DNA from: Flavobacteriales bacterium
Lineage (GTDB): Bacteria; Bacteroidota; Bacteroidia; Flavobacteriales_G; Salibacteraceae
Length of the DNA: 64,000 nucleotides
Reading direction: 5' to 3'
Assembly (NCBI GenBank): GCA_013204105.1
Contig: JABMOM010000028.1
Span: forward strand, 1-64,000
Below, in pieces: positions 32,797-41,565 of the stretch (position 1 is its first letter; the number at the start of each line of letters is the position of its first letter). Under the pieces are notes generated by a model, which was not told the origin of the DNA, did no database searches, and was given only the letters and a program-made list of their open reading frames with translations. The position numbers and the translations under genes are program-made.

Positions 32797-35793
32797 GTGA
32801 AACGCAGTAGCCACATATCTTGTTTACTTTTCTTTTTGCTTGGCTTCACGTCCATCCAAGCACAACGACACTATTTCATTTCTTATAGTGTCAACGAGGG
32901 ACTAGCACAATCTCAAGTGCGCGACATCGTTCAATCGGACGATGGATTCTTATGGGTCGCGACGGTGGGAGGCATCAGTCGCTTTGATGGAATCAATTTT
33001 GAGACCTTCAATAAATCCAATGGACTGATCAGCAACCTCACAAACGCATTGTACCCAGGAAACGGTGGGACGATGGTTGCATCGTGCCCGGGCGGATTGG
33101 TGTCGTTTAACGGCTCAGATATTGAAGACCACCGCTTCGAAGCCCCCTTTGACAATGTACTGGTCAATGACTTGCTGCTGGACGAGGGCCAATACATACT
33201 TGGCAGCAATGGAAATGGCCTGCTGTATTTCAGCAACGACAGCATCTTCAAACGGCTGGATTTAGGAAGCAACAACCGCAATTTCATTCGATGCCTCAGT
33301 TGGTATGGTAGTCAGATTTTGGCCGGCACAAAAGACGGGCTCATCTTGATCGATGAAAATGGCAATTCCTCCTTACTCAATGATTCAATCAGCGTCAATG
33401 AAATTGTGGTTTCGGACGCGGGACATTGGATTGCGACGAACGGAGATGGGTTGTTCTTGTTCGCGAATGACTCTCTTCGCCAGTTCACCAAGGCTGACGG
33501 ATTGCTGAATCGATATGTGCGTGACGTAACGATCGACCATAAAGGCAATCCTTGGATCCTGAGTAAAAACATCATTCAGGTGCTGGACCAAAAAACCCTT
33601 TCGTTTAGCACGATTAAAGCCTTCGAACCGGAGCAAACTTCGAACATGAAGGTGATATACGCCGACAGCGAGCACAACATTTGGGTTGGTACGGACGGTT
33701 ATGGCATTCTACGATTCACAGGAGATCGCTTCGAGCTTTTCAGCACGGAGGATGGGCTAAGTTCCAACATCGTCATGGCCATCGAACAGGATCAAAACGG
33801 ATCCTACTATTTTGCCACGTACGGATATGGTGTCGTTAGGAAAAATGGAAATGAAATTGGTACCATTCAGAATGAACAAGGACTACCCAACCTGACCGTT
33901 TGGAGCATACTCCCAATGGACGATGAAGTGTGGTTAGGCACTTCTGACGGGATTCAAATCCTGCGTGGAGACAAAGTGCATCCTTTTGAGGCGAACGATG
34001 CCCTTCCCTTTCCCCGGGTGTCGAATCTATCCATCGATGCACAAGGCAGAATCTGGATTGCCACGCGAGATGGTGTAGCCATTTGGCACCAGGGTGTATT
34101 GTCTCTTCCACCGGCGCTCGCGCAACTGGAATTGCGCGACAGTAAGGGAATCTTTGAGCAGGACGGCGTCGTCTGGATCACCTCCAATGCGGGCCTTGTA
34201 CGATTCACTCCAGATGGACTAGCCGAGCGATTTAACGGAGACCAAGGCTTGCCAGAAAACTATATCACGTGCATTGCAGGAGGCGCAGAGCGAGATCTAT
34301 GGCTAGGATCGGAAGAGGGCTTGATCCATTTCAACATCGAGACGGGCATTTTCAGTCAATTTGCGCTCTCCGACAAAGTGAGCAGCAACATCATCAATTT
34401 TATAGAAAACGAAGGGGATGAGCGCCTTTGGCTGGGAACGGACAACGGGCTGTTTCAGGTTGACCTGCGCCAGTTCTATGCAGACGGCAGCTTTCGTTTG
34501 AAAAGCTTCAACAAGTACGACGGCATTATCAGCAACGAGTGCAACCAAAATGCCTCCTTCGTAGACCAAAAAGGCAATGTTTGGTTTGGCACGAATGGGG
34601 GCCTACTCAAGTATGATCACGCGAATGGAACCGAACGAACGAACAGTGTAATTGGGGTACATGTCACGGACATTCAACAAAATTTCGAATCGGTTTTTAG
34701 TAAGCTGGAGAGGAACAGTGCGTCGCACGAAGCGAACACATTCAAGTACAACGAAAGTCGCTTGACCTTTCGCTTTTCCGCCATTCACTTTACCAATCCC
34801 GACAAAGTCGTATACAGCTATCGCCTGAATGGGCTCGACAAGGACTGGTCACCTGCAACAAAGGAAAACTACATCACTTATTCAAGTCTTTCATCGGGAG
34901 AATATACGTTCGAAGTCAGAGCCCGCGTCAGTGACGGACAATGGGTTCAATCTCAAGCACCTTTCCGCTTCTATGTCAGCCCACCCTTCTACTTGCGTTG
35001 GTGGTTCATCCTGGGTGGTCTGAGCACATTGGTCTCGCTCGGATGGCTTGTCTTCGCTCAATTTCGCCGCCAGGAGCAGAGCAAACGACAGCTGTTCGAA
35101 ATCAAAAACAAAGCACAGGTTCTTGGCCTTGAACAACAAACTTTGAATGCACACATGAACCGGCATTTCATCTTCAACGCGCTCAATTCCATACAGTACT
35201 ATATCAATACTCAAGATCGGAAACAAGCGAATCAATACTTGACCAATTTCGCATCACTTGTTCGGAAGAACCTTGACAGTGCCCAAGTTGATTCTATCTA
35301 TTTGAAGGATGAGCTCGAACGGTTAGAGCTGTACATCAACTTGGAACAAATGCGATTTAAGGACAGGTTTTCATTTGAAATCAAAATCGAGGAAGGTCTC
35401 GAGCTTGAAAGCATCCAAGTCCCTTCTATGATCCTGCAGCCTTTTGTTGAAAACAGCATCATGCACGGTATTCTCCCTTCCGATGAAAAGGGAACGATCT
35501 GCATCGAAATCAAATCCCACCCAGCCGGTATTCAAGTCATCGTGGATGACAACGGCATTGGAATAGAAACGAGCGTGGGTAGCAAGAATGGCACATCTCA
35601 GCACGTTTCCAATGGAATGAAAATCACCAAGCAACGCATTGAAATCATTGCCAAGGCCTTCAACAATGCTTATGGCGTCCACGGCCCTTTCGAATTGAAG
35701 GACGAAAAGGGAAATAGCTTGGGGACACGAGTAGAAATCACACTGCCCGCCAACTTCCAAAAATTCAAGCAGTTATACGAGGTAAAAACTTGA
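32797..35793 (+). CDS. LytS/YehU-type sensor histidine kinase with two-component regulator propellers
   Basis: The 998-residue hybrid sensor starts at GTG with a signal peptide (MKRSSHISCLLFFLLGFTSIQA). Residues about 25-620 form repeated two-component-regulator propeller blades (DGFLWVATVGGISRFDG, HNIWVGTDGYGILRF, RIWIATRDGVAIW, NVWFGTNGGLLKYD). A Y_Y_Y domain (about 640-725; YSYRLNGLDKDWSPAT) and one membrane helix (WWFILGGLSTLVSLGWLVFA) follow. The cytosolic part is a His_kinase domain with predicted phospho-His790 in NRHFIFNALNSIQ and an ATPase domain (QPFVENSIMHG, DDNGIGI). It lacks a response regulator nearby and has no receiver domain. The ligand is unknown; relatives often sense polysaccharides. 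Confidence 0.93.
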   Translation: MKRSSHISCLLFFLLGFTSIQAQRHYFISYSVNEGLAQSQVRDIVQSDDGFLWVATVGGISRFDGINFETFNKSNGLISNLTNALYPGNGGTMVASCPGGLVSFNGSDIEDHRFEAPFDNVLVNDLLLDEGQYILGSNGNGLLYFSNDSIFKRLDLGSNNRNFIRCLSWYGSQILAGTKDGLILIDENGNSSLLNDSISVNEIVVSDAGHWIATNGDGLFLFANDSLRQFTKADGLLNRYVRDVTIDHKGNPWILSKNIIQVLDQKTLSFSTIKAFEPEQTSNMKVIYADSEHNIWVGTDGYGILRFTGDRFELFSTEDGLSSNIVMAIEQDQNGSYYFATYGYGVVRKNGNEIGTIQNEQGLPNLTVWSILPMDDEVWLGTSDGIQILRGDKVHPFEANDALPFPRVSNLSIDAQGRIWIATRDGVAIWHQGVLSLPPALAQLELRDSKGIFEQDGVVWITSNAGLVRFTPDGLAERFNGDQGLPENYITCIAGGAERDLWLGSEEGLIHFNIETGIFSQFALSDKVSSNIINFIENEGDERLWLGTDNGLFQVDLRQFYADGSFRLKSFNKYDGIISNECNQNASFVDQKGNVWFGTNGGLLKYDHANGTERTNSVIGVHVTDIQQNFESVFSKLERNSASHEANTFKYNESRLTFRFSAIHFTNPDKVVYSYRLNGLDKDWSPATKENYITYSSLSSGEYTFEVRARVSDGQWVQSQAPFRFYVSPPFYLRWWFILGGLSTLVSLGWLVFAQFRRQEQSKRQLFEIKNKAQVLGLEQQTLNAHMNRHFIFNALNSIQYYINTQDRKQANQYLTNFASLVRKNLDSAQVDSIYLKDELERLELYINLEQMRFKDRFSFEIKIEEGLELESIQVPSMILQPFVENSIMHGILPSDEKGTICIEIKSHPAGIQVIVDDNGIGIETSVGSKNGTSQHVSNGMKITKQRIEIIAKAFNNAYGVHGPFELKDEKGNSLGTRVEITLPANFQKFKQLYEVKT

Positions 35794-35819
35794 TTATTAA
35801 GTCGGTTTGATTATATTTG
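35789..35819 (+). promoter_or_regulatory. putative promoter of the acidic lipoprotein gene
   Basis: CTTG, 19 bases, then TATATTTG (an exact TAnnTTTG) overlaps the stop of the kinase gene and stands 13 bases before the ATG. Confidence 0.5.
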
Positions 35820-35832
35820 ATAGATTGTACTC

Positions 35833-36117
35833 ATGAACATTAAGTACCACATAGCATCCCTAGCCATCATTGGTTTACTGTTTACCGGTTGTCAAAAGAC
35901 CGAATTCAGTGAGTTGATGGAAGAAGATCTTGTCCAGCAGGAATCTAGGCAATCGGAAGATGTATTGTTCGATAACGTCACGTTGGAGGGAACTTCACTT
36001 TTTGACGATGCGGGCCTTATTGATGATGAAAACCCTAAAAAAGACGACTCCGGTGTCGTGAAGGAAGTTTCGGACGGTGATGAGGAGTCAGACGACGATG
36101 AAAACACAGATAACTGA
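35833..36117 (+). CDS. small acidic lipoprotein
   Basis: The 94-residue product has a lipoprotein signal (MNIKYHIASLAIIGLLFTGC). The mature part is almost wholly polar and strongly acidic, ending in runs of Asp and Glu (SDGDEESDDDENTDN), with no cysteine or catalytic motif. It is probably disordered and anchored to a membrane by its lipid. It has its own putative promoter and a strong terminator after it. Its position just after the sensor kinase could mean co-regulation, but nothing in the sequence shows this. Function unknown. Confidence 0.6.
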   Translation: MNIKYHIASLAIIGLLFTGCQKTEFSELMEEDLVQQESRQSEDVLFDNVTLEGTSLFDDAGLIDDENPKKDDSGVVKEVSDGDEESDDDENTDN

Positions 36118-36140
36118 TCGCTGATCGGTAACAACATACG

Positions 36141-36168
36141 AAAGGCCTCCATGTGAGGCCTTTTTCTT
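36141..36168. terminator. bidirectional terminator between convergent genes
   Basis: AAAGGCCTC pairs with GAGGCCTTT around CATGT, with flanking A and T runs, and lies between the acidic lipoprotein gene and the large repeat gene. Confidence 0.8.
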
Positions 36169-36186
36169 TGCGCTAATATCCCGTCA

Positions 36187-39100
36187 TTATTGCGACTCGT
36201 GCTCCCAGAAACGCTGGTTGGTCGCTTTACCATCTACGAAGAAGTACACCCCTCCCCAATTGTGTACCACTTTCTTATAAGTCGTGATAAATTCACCGCT
36301 GTTGATGTATACCCAGGTGATCTCGCTATTTCCAACCTTCTCGGTCTCCTCAGAACGTCTATCAGGATATTTAGCCATCAAGGCTTTCATCTCTTCGCTT
36401 GCCTGAAACTCAACCACTTGGTCTTCGGTACGCTTCACCATACCGTCATACTTATCATCCTCGGTCATTTGCCCCGTTTTTGTTTGTCGAGCTGCTTCAC
36501 CCACCTTATCATCCGAAATGATGATCGGGCCGGTGGGGGCTCCTGGCCGCACTTCCTGTTCCATCACCGCTTGCGCCGTTGTGAAGGACGCTGGATCGCT
36601 TACGGACGGTGAAAGGACTTGAGACTCCACTTGGTCTTCAGCGATCGGATCGGGTGTGTTCTGCACGGGGGGCGGATTCACTTCGGCTTTGATTTCCTCT
36701 TCTTCTATGATGTCAGCCAGCTGTTCGCTTTCCCTTCCCCTTTGATCGGCAATTGCGAGCGCAGCCTCCTCATTGGCCGCCTTCTCTGCAGCTAGTTTTT
36801 GCTTGATCTCTTGAATCTGACTGATTTTCTTTTGTGCGTCGGGATCGTTCGGAACCAGTGTCAACAGTTCATTGTACGCCCTTAACGCGGGGTCCAGCCG
36901 GTTAGCACCGAATAGGCCATCCGCTTCACTCCGTTTGGCCGCAATTTGTTCCTGCAACTTACCGGCGGCTTCACTGGCATTTTTAGCCGCTTCCACTTCC
37001 GCGGCTTTTCTTGCAGCCTCTTCGGCAGCCTTTCTCGCAGCTTCCTCAGCAGCCGAATCATCATTGGCCCCTGCGCTTGCCGCAGCCAATTCTTCCGCCT
37101 TTCTTGCCGCTTCTTCTGCAGCCAATTTCGCAGCTTCCTCAGCCGCTCGAGCAGCCTCCTGTTCGGATGCGACTCTTGTGGCTTCTTCTTCTGACGCTTT
37201 TTGAGCCGCCGCCGCATCGGCTGATTGTGCTGCCGCTTGCTCTTCTGCTAAACGCTTTGCTGTTGCAATTGCCGCTGCCTCCTCTTCTGCTGCTTTTCTC
37301 GCTGCTTCTTCCGCCGCCGCTTTAGCTGCCTCCTCTTCTGCTGCTTCGCGATCCGACGCTTCCATTGCCGCTAATTCGGCCGCTCGGGCTGCTGCGATTT
37401 CGCCTAATTTTTGATCGATGGAGGCGATTTGTTGAACCGCACGATCATTCTGTTCGATCGCCAGTGCATCGCTGTACAATGCCTTTGCCTCGTCCCAACT
37501 CTCCTTTTCAAATGCTTTATCCGCCTTTGCCAAGGCGTCTTCGAGTTGCTTTTTCTGTTCCGCTGCCGCAGCTGCATCAGCCGCAGCGGCTTCTTGTTCA
37601 CGCTGCAGGGAGGACAACTCCGACCTCATCTGCTCTACCGACGCCAGGCCATCCACCGCTTCTTTCGGATCATCGGATAGAGCCTTTGCATCATTGAAAG
37701 CCTTCTCCGCCTTTGTCAGTTCTTTGGCAGACAACGCTGCGCCGCCGTCGGCGATTAGTTTATCGTACTTGGCCTTCGCTTCCTCTTTGGCCTTTTTAGC
37801 CGCTTCTTCAGCCGCTAACGCGTCGACTTGCGCTTTCTCCTGATCGGCAATTTGTTTTTCAAGTTCCGCGATGCGAGGATCTGAACCCAAAGCTCCCGCA
37901 GCCTGAAGGGCCGATCTCGCTCCAGCAAGATCTCCTGCGGCAAGTGCACTCTTAGCAGCGGCAATTTTATCATCCATCTGCGCTTTCTGAGTCGCTTCTG
38001 CTTCATCAGCCGCTGCTTCTTCCGCTGCTAAAGCATCACGCTGAGACTTGATCTTATTTAAAATCGCTTCTACCAGCGCAACATCTGCTCCTTGCGTTTT
38101 AGCTTCGTTCGCTTTCTTTTCTGCTCCTTCAAGAGTTCCCGCGGCTAGCAGGTCATTCGCTTCCTTGAGCAAGCCGTCAATCGCCGCCTGCTTTTCTTGT
38201 GCTGCGGAAGCTTCGTTGGCCAAGCGTTTCTCTTCCGCCTCAATAGAAGCAGCTATGGCTTTGATTCGTTCGTCACTCCCTAGCTCGCCGGCGGCTGATA
38301 ATTTGGCCTTGGCACCTGCCAAATCGCCGTTCGCCAAGAGCTTTTCCGCTTCATCCAACACACCCGCCAATTGAGCCTTGGCCTGTTCTCCCTTTTTCTT
38401 CTCTTCTTCTAATTGAGCAACCGCCTGCTTCACCGATTGGATCTCTTGATCTATCGTAGGGTCAGCTTTGAGCTGTTTCGCTTCTTCAAGTTTTGCCAGT
38501 GCTGTCTCTAAGTCCCCTTTACTTTTTGCTTTTTGCGCCTCAGCGATCAGGTCAGCTACCTTACCATCTAACTCTGCAGCGGCATTTGAAACAGCTTCAG
38601 CATCCGCCTTTGCCTTTGTCGCTTGCGCCAATATCTGTTCTGCTTTTGGGTCGGATTTGATCTTAAGTGCTTCGGAGGCCTTAGCGATGGCTTGGTCAGC
38701 GTTACCTGAACTCAAGGCGGCTTCGGCGGCCTTGACAGCAGAATCAAACGCCTGTGCTTGCTGAGTTTGTGCTTTCTTGTCCTCTTCGATCTGAGCAAGG
38801 GCCTTCTGAACCCTGGCATCGCCCGCCATCACACCATTGGCTTGTTCATACAACCGCTTGGCTTCATCCAGATCTCCGGCAGCCATTGCCTGTTCTGCCT
38901 TATCCAGTATACCTTCTAATTGCTGCTGCTGTTTCTGACCTTCTACTTCCTTCTTCAATTCATCGATTCGATTTTGGATAGCAGGATCTTTCTTCAATTT
39001 CTGGGCTTCTTCGTATGCCTTAATCGCATCTTCAAAATTTCCTGATTTAGCGCTAGACTCAGCAGTCTTACTGAGTTGGGCCACTTCTTTTTCAGCCTCA

Positions 39101-39606
39101 ACCGCTTGGTCTGCCTTTTTTTCCTTCGCCTCTTCCACTTCATCCATCGCTTGATCGATCTGGGCCTGAATGGACTTCGTATAGTCTGTATCGTAATCAA
39201 ATTCGTCGATCAACTCGCTATAGGATATGCGCCCTACCGGCTGATTAAAAACGACCATGTTGATATCGTCATATTGCTCAAATATCTCCACCGTAAACGG
39301 AAAGAGCTCAAAACCATACTCAATCCGATCCTCCGGTACATTCGTGTCAAACCGAAGTCGCTTCGTCACGAATCCTTCTTTCTGAAAAGACACCACATAA
39401 ATCGCTTGGAAGTCCAAGCTAATCTCGGAACGCGACTCCCCTTCTAACTGCTTAACTTGCTTACCGTTCTTCTCCACCACGATCTTCGCACCATTGTTGG
39501 TGCCACCATCAACCTTGAACTTACCAGAAATGATGAAGTCATTCTGCGCAAATAGCTCTACCGAGAGCACCAATACCAAAGCCGTCAGAACGAAACGCAC
39601 GTTCAA
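36187..39606 (-). CDS. very large alanine-rich exported protein with TPR-like coiled-coil repeats
   Basis: The product has about 1139 residues. I place the start at a TTG giving MNVRFVLTALVLVLSVELFAQ, a good signal peptide; an ATG 32 codons upstream gives no sensible signal. A short N-terminal beta domain (about 20-120, FIISGKFKVDGGTNNGAKIVVEKNG) precedes roughly nine helical-hairpin repeats built on the pattern G[DN]LxxAxxxxxxAxxL (for example GNFEDAIKAYEEAQKLKKD, GDLDEAKRLYEQANGV, GDLAGARSALQAAGALGSD). A highly charged Glu/Ala/Lys coiled coil (about 720-900) and a last TPR-like unit follow. The C-terminal 90 residues (SEITWVYINSGEFITTYKKVVHNWGGVYFFVDG) look like a conserved domain. Probably a periplasmic scaffold. 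Function unknown. Confidence 0.75.
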   Translation of the reverse strand: MNVRFVLTALVLVLSVELFAQNDFIISGKFKVDGGTNNGAKIVVEKNGKQVKQLEGESRSEISLDFQAIYVVSFQKEGFVTKRLRFDTNVPEDRIEYGFELFPFTVEIFEQYDDINMVVFNQPVGRISYSELIDEFDYDTDYTKSIQAQIDQAMDEVEEAKEKKADQAVEAEKEVAQLSKTAESSAKSGNFEDAIKAYEEAQKLKKDPAIQNRIDELKKEVEGQKQQQQLEGILDKAEQAMAAGDLDEAKRLYEQANGVMAGDARVQKALAQIEEDKKAQTQQAQAFDSAVKAAEAALSSGNADQAIAKASEALKIKSDPKAEQILAQATKAKADAEAVSNAAAELDGKVADLIAEAQKAKSKGDLETALAKLEEAKQLKADPTIDQEIQSVKQAVAQLEEEKKKGEQAKAQLAGVLDEAEKLLANGDLAGAKAKLSAAGELGSDERIKAIAASIEAEEKRLANEASAAQEKQAAIDGLLKEANDLLAAGTLEGAEKKANEAKTQGADVALVEAILNKIKSQRDALAAEEAAADEAEATQKAQMDDKIAAAKSALAAGDLAGARSALQAAGALGSDPRIAELEKQIADQEKAQVDALAAEEAAKKAKEEAKAKYDKLIADGGAALSAKELTKAEKAFNDAKALSDDPKEAVDGLASVEQMRSELSSLQREQEAAAADAAAAAEQKKQLEDALAKADKAFEKESWDEAKALYSDALAIEQNDRAVQQIASIDQKLGEIAAARAAELAAMEASDREAAEEEAAKAAAEEAARKAAEEEAAAIATAKRLAEEQAAAQSADAAAAQKASEEEATRVASEQEAARAAEEAAKLAAEEAARKAEELAAASAGANDDSAAEEAARKAAEEAARKAAEVEAAKNASEAAGKLQEQIAAKRSEADGLFGANRLDPALRAYNELLTLVPNDPDAQKKISQIQEIKQKLAAEKAANEEAALAIADQRGRESEQLADIIEEEEIKAEVNPPPVQNTPDPIAEDQVESQVLSPSVSDPASFTTAQAVMEQEVRPGAPTGPIIISDDKVGEAARQTKTGQMTEDDKYDGMVKRTEDQVVEFQASEEMKALMAKYPDRRSEETEKVGNSEITWVYINSGEFITTYKKVVHNWGGVYFFVDGKATNQRFWEHESQ

Positions 39607-39661
39607 GGCTCTAATGTTGAAGATTCGATGCTGTATCTCAATGCTGCTTGTGATAGTATGA

Positions 39662-39669
39662 TAACTTTG
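39662..39669 (+). promoter_or_regulatory. putative -7 element of the three-gene exported operon
   Basis: TAACTTTG matches TAnnTTTG on the plus strand, about 60 bases before the first ATG of the operon at 39729. The -33 box is not clear. Confidence 0.4.
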
Positions 39670-39699
39670 GTTCAGAAATTGGTATACGACTAACGCCCG

Positions 39700-39707
39700 C
39701 AAAAGTA
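39700..39707 (-). promoter_or_regulatory. putative -7 element of the large repeat gene
   Basis: TACTTTTG on the minus strand matches TAnnTTTG and lies about 95 bases before the TTG start proposed for the repeat protein, which argues for that start over the upstream ATG. Confidence 0.4.
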
Positions 39708-39728
39708 TAAGGACAAACGTTTTATTGA

Positions 39729-40211
39729 ATGAATATACATATGAGATTATTTAACCCTAAAGCCCTCTCCTCTTTTCTTCTTGTTTTCACCCTGTCATTT
39801 TCTGCGCTAAATGCAAGCGCACAAGACTATGACGTGGATTACACCGTGGACTACATCAATGGAAAATTGGACAACAAATGCAAGGTGTTCTCTGAGAAGA
39901 AGAACCTACGTGTTGAATTCTACCACAACGGAGAACCTGTACGCATCGACTACCTCTTTCCAGAATCGATCGATTTTGACGAGGGTATTTACTATTCTGA
40001 AAGCGAAGGTGCCGTGATCGTAGCTTGCTACGAAAAGGCGGGAAAATGCATCGAACGCGACATCATCAAGCGCGACACAAAGATTCTATATGACCGTACG
40101 AATCTAACTACAGGTTGCAGCGACGACTGCGATGGTCTTGCTGAGGCGATGAAACACTTGATCAAGCTTTACGTATTGGATGATGTAGAACGAACAGAAC
40201 CTTTCGAATAG
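39729..40211 (+). CDS. secreted hypothetical protein
   Basis: The 160-residue product has a signal peptide (LSSFLLVFTLSFSALNASAQ). The mature part is small and beta-rich, with conserved-looking Tyr and Asp (DYDVDYTVDYINGKLDNKC, RIDYLFPESIDFDEGIYYSESEG) and five cysteines (including AKYEKAGKC and TGCSDDCDG), which could form disulfides. It is the first gene of a run with a TPR protein and another Cys-containing exported protein. No family recognised. Confidence 0.55.
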   Translation: MNIHMRLFNPKALSSFLLVFTLSFSALNASAQDYDVDYTVDYINGKLDNKCKVFSEKKNLRVEFYHNGEPVRIDYLFPESIDFDEGIYYSESEGAVIVACYEKAGKCIERDIIKRDTKILYDRTNLTTGCSDDCDGLAEAMKHLIKLYVLDDVERTEPFE

Positions 40212-40220
40212 GAACATATC

Positions 40221-40727
40221 ATGCGCTCCCTTCTCACAACCCTCTTTGTGCTGTCGATCAGCACATTCCATGTACTTGGACAAGACGCCCAAGCCCATGT
40301 CGATAATGTCCAGCAATTAATTCAGGACGGAAAATATGAAGATGCCTTAGAGCAATTCAACATGGCCATCATTCTAGACCCTGAATCTCAGGCTGCTTTT
40401 ATCCAACGCGCCTTTACATATAGCGTTTTAAAAGACTATGAATCAGCCTTATCTGATTATTCCCACGTTTTACAGTTGAATCCTGCATTGATTTCTGCTT
40501 ATCTTAGCCGCGGAAGTGCTTTCAACAAACTCGAACGTTTCGAAGAGGCACTTCTAGACTTTAATAAGGTAATTGAGCTCGATCCCAATAACTCCGAAGC
40601 CTATAACAACCGCGGTTGGTCAAAAAAAGGCATGGGTGATAAGGATGGTGCTTGCAACGATTGGAAGACCTCTAAAAAAATGGGAAACCAGGAGGCTAAG
40701 ATCATTTTGAAGAACAACCAATGTTAA
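40221..40727 (+). CDS. exported TPR-repeat protein
   Basis: The 168-residue protein has a signal peptide (MRSLLTTLFVLSISTFHVLG) and about four tetratricopeptide repeats (YEDALEQFNMAIILDPESQAAFIQRAF, YESALSDYSHVLQLNPALISAYLSRGSA, FEEALLDFNKVIELDPNNSEAYNNRGW), followed by a GACNDW segment seen in Sel1/TPR-type proteins. It should mediate protein-protein contacts in the periplasm. It begins nine bases after the previous gene and ends 11 bases before the next start. Confidence 0.8.
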   Translation: MRSLLTTLFVLSISTFHVLGQDAQAHVDNVQQLIQDGKYEDALEQFNMAIILDPESQAAFIQRAFTYSVLKDYESALSDYSHVLQLNPALISAYLSRGSAFNKLERFEEALLDFNKVIELDPNNSEAYNNRGWSKKGMGDKDGACNDWKTSKKMGNQEAKIILKNNQC

Positions 40728-40738
40728 CTAACCCTACT

Positions 40739-41179
40739 ATGAAGCAAAAATTGCTTCTAGGAACGCTGTTTACAGCGTTGATCATGATCACTTTCGCATT
40801 CACCGCTTCTCCTGAAGCCAAGTCATTTGAAGACGTAAGCGATACCTATGTTACCGAAGCCCTGGACCAACAAGATTGGAACAGCTGCATCCAGAAAGTG
40901 GGCAGTAAGTGGGGAGGCACTTGTTTGAATTATGGATTCAGCGAAGCAAAGTACACCGTCGACTTGATGAATTCCTGCAATGAAAAGGTAGACTTGATGT
41001 CATGTGTGCAACGAGAAAACGATCGTTGGCAATGCTTTTACCGGATGGATATGAATCAGAATGACACCCTTCATGCCTATGCGTGCCGAGGAAACGGAAA
41101 GTACTTGAAGTGGGTGCGTAAGGCCGGTGACTTTACCACGAAATTTCCAACGAGACAAGAAGTGAACGATCAGTATTGA
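40739..41179 (+). CDS. secreted Cys-containing hypothetical protein
   Basis: The 146-residue product has a signal peptide (MKQKLLLGTLFTALIMITFAFTASPEA). The mature part has seven cysteines (WNSCIQKVGSKWGGTCLNYG, MNSCNEKVDLMSCVQ, WQCFYRMD, YACRGNG), evenly spaced and probably disulfide-linked, with several Trp and Asp. I recognise no family. Six codons upstream of the chosen Met are in frame but precede the natural signal. It is the last gene of the operon and is followed by a clear terminator. Confidence 0.55.
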   Translation: MKQKLLLGTLFTALIMITFAFTASPEAKSFEDVSDTYVTEALDQQDWNSCIQKVGSKWGGTCLNYGFSEAKYTVDLMNSCNEKVDLMSCVQRENDRWQCFYRMDMNQNDTLHAYACRGNGKYLKWVRKAGDFTTKFPTRQEVNDQY

Positions 41180-41193
41180 TCGCCTGAATAGAT

Positions 41194-41232
41194 AAAAAAA
41201 GCCCCGGACTTTGACGTTCGGGGCTTTCTTAT
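41194..41232 (+). terminator. terminator of the exported-protein operon
   Basis: AAAGCCCCG pairs with CGGGGCTTT across a 12-base loop, followed by CTTATTT. It lies 15 bases after the last stop codon of the run. Confidence 0.75.
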
Positions 41233-41513
41233 TTAATGTTGTTTGCCTAGCCTGATGAGACCTCTTTAGAAGGTTTGGGGCAGATGGTACATTCCGGTCA
41301 TCCGATGTCTCATATAACCAAGAACCACAAGGGTTTCGGTCCGACCTCGAAGTAGCAATACTGCTTGACTAGCATATCTATGTTAAGCTACCAGACGAAA
41401 CAAACTCGATCAAAGAACTTCGTACGAAAGGTAATACCAGATTCCCGATAATACCAATTTGCGTACCCCTACTGTGTACAATTCGAACAAACCTGTTGAT
41501 AAAGCATAAAAAA

Positions 41514-41533
41514 ACCGAAGAAATATCTTCGGT
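41514..41533 (-). terminator. terminator of the DUF1883 gene
   Basis: On the minus strand, ACCGAAGA pairs with TCTTCGGT around four bases, followed by T residues (AAAAAAAA on the plus strand). Confidence 0.75.
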
Positions 41534-41565
41534 CTTAAAATATCGTTCGGACTTACACAAACATT

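Larger units (their letters stand above)
41180..41565. other. 386-base gene-free gap
   Basis: Apart from the two hairpin terminators at its ends, I see no reading frame of protein-like content, tRNA fold or recognised riboswitch here. The middle (about 41235-41505) contains no obvious repeat. A small RNA gene or a decayed gene remains possible. Confidence 0.5.

Noticed and set aside
36872-38764. Several plus-strand reading frames of about 60-120 codons with Ala-, Ser- and Leu-rich products
   Set aside because: They are antisense to the repeat gene and their composition mirrors its Ala/Glu/Lys codons. They have no signal, motif or independent start context.
36700-39100. Repeated short motifs that could suggest a CRISPR or tandem DNA repeat
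   Set aside because: The repetition follows codon periodicity of a protein with helical repeats; spacers are not unique and repeats are imperfect.
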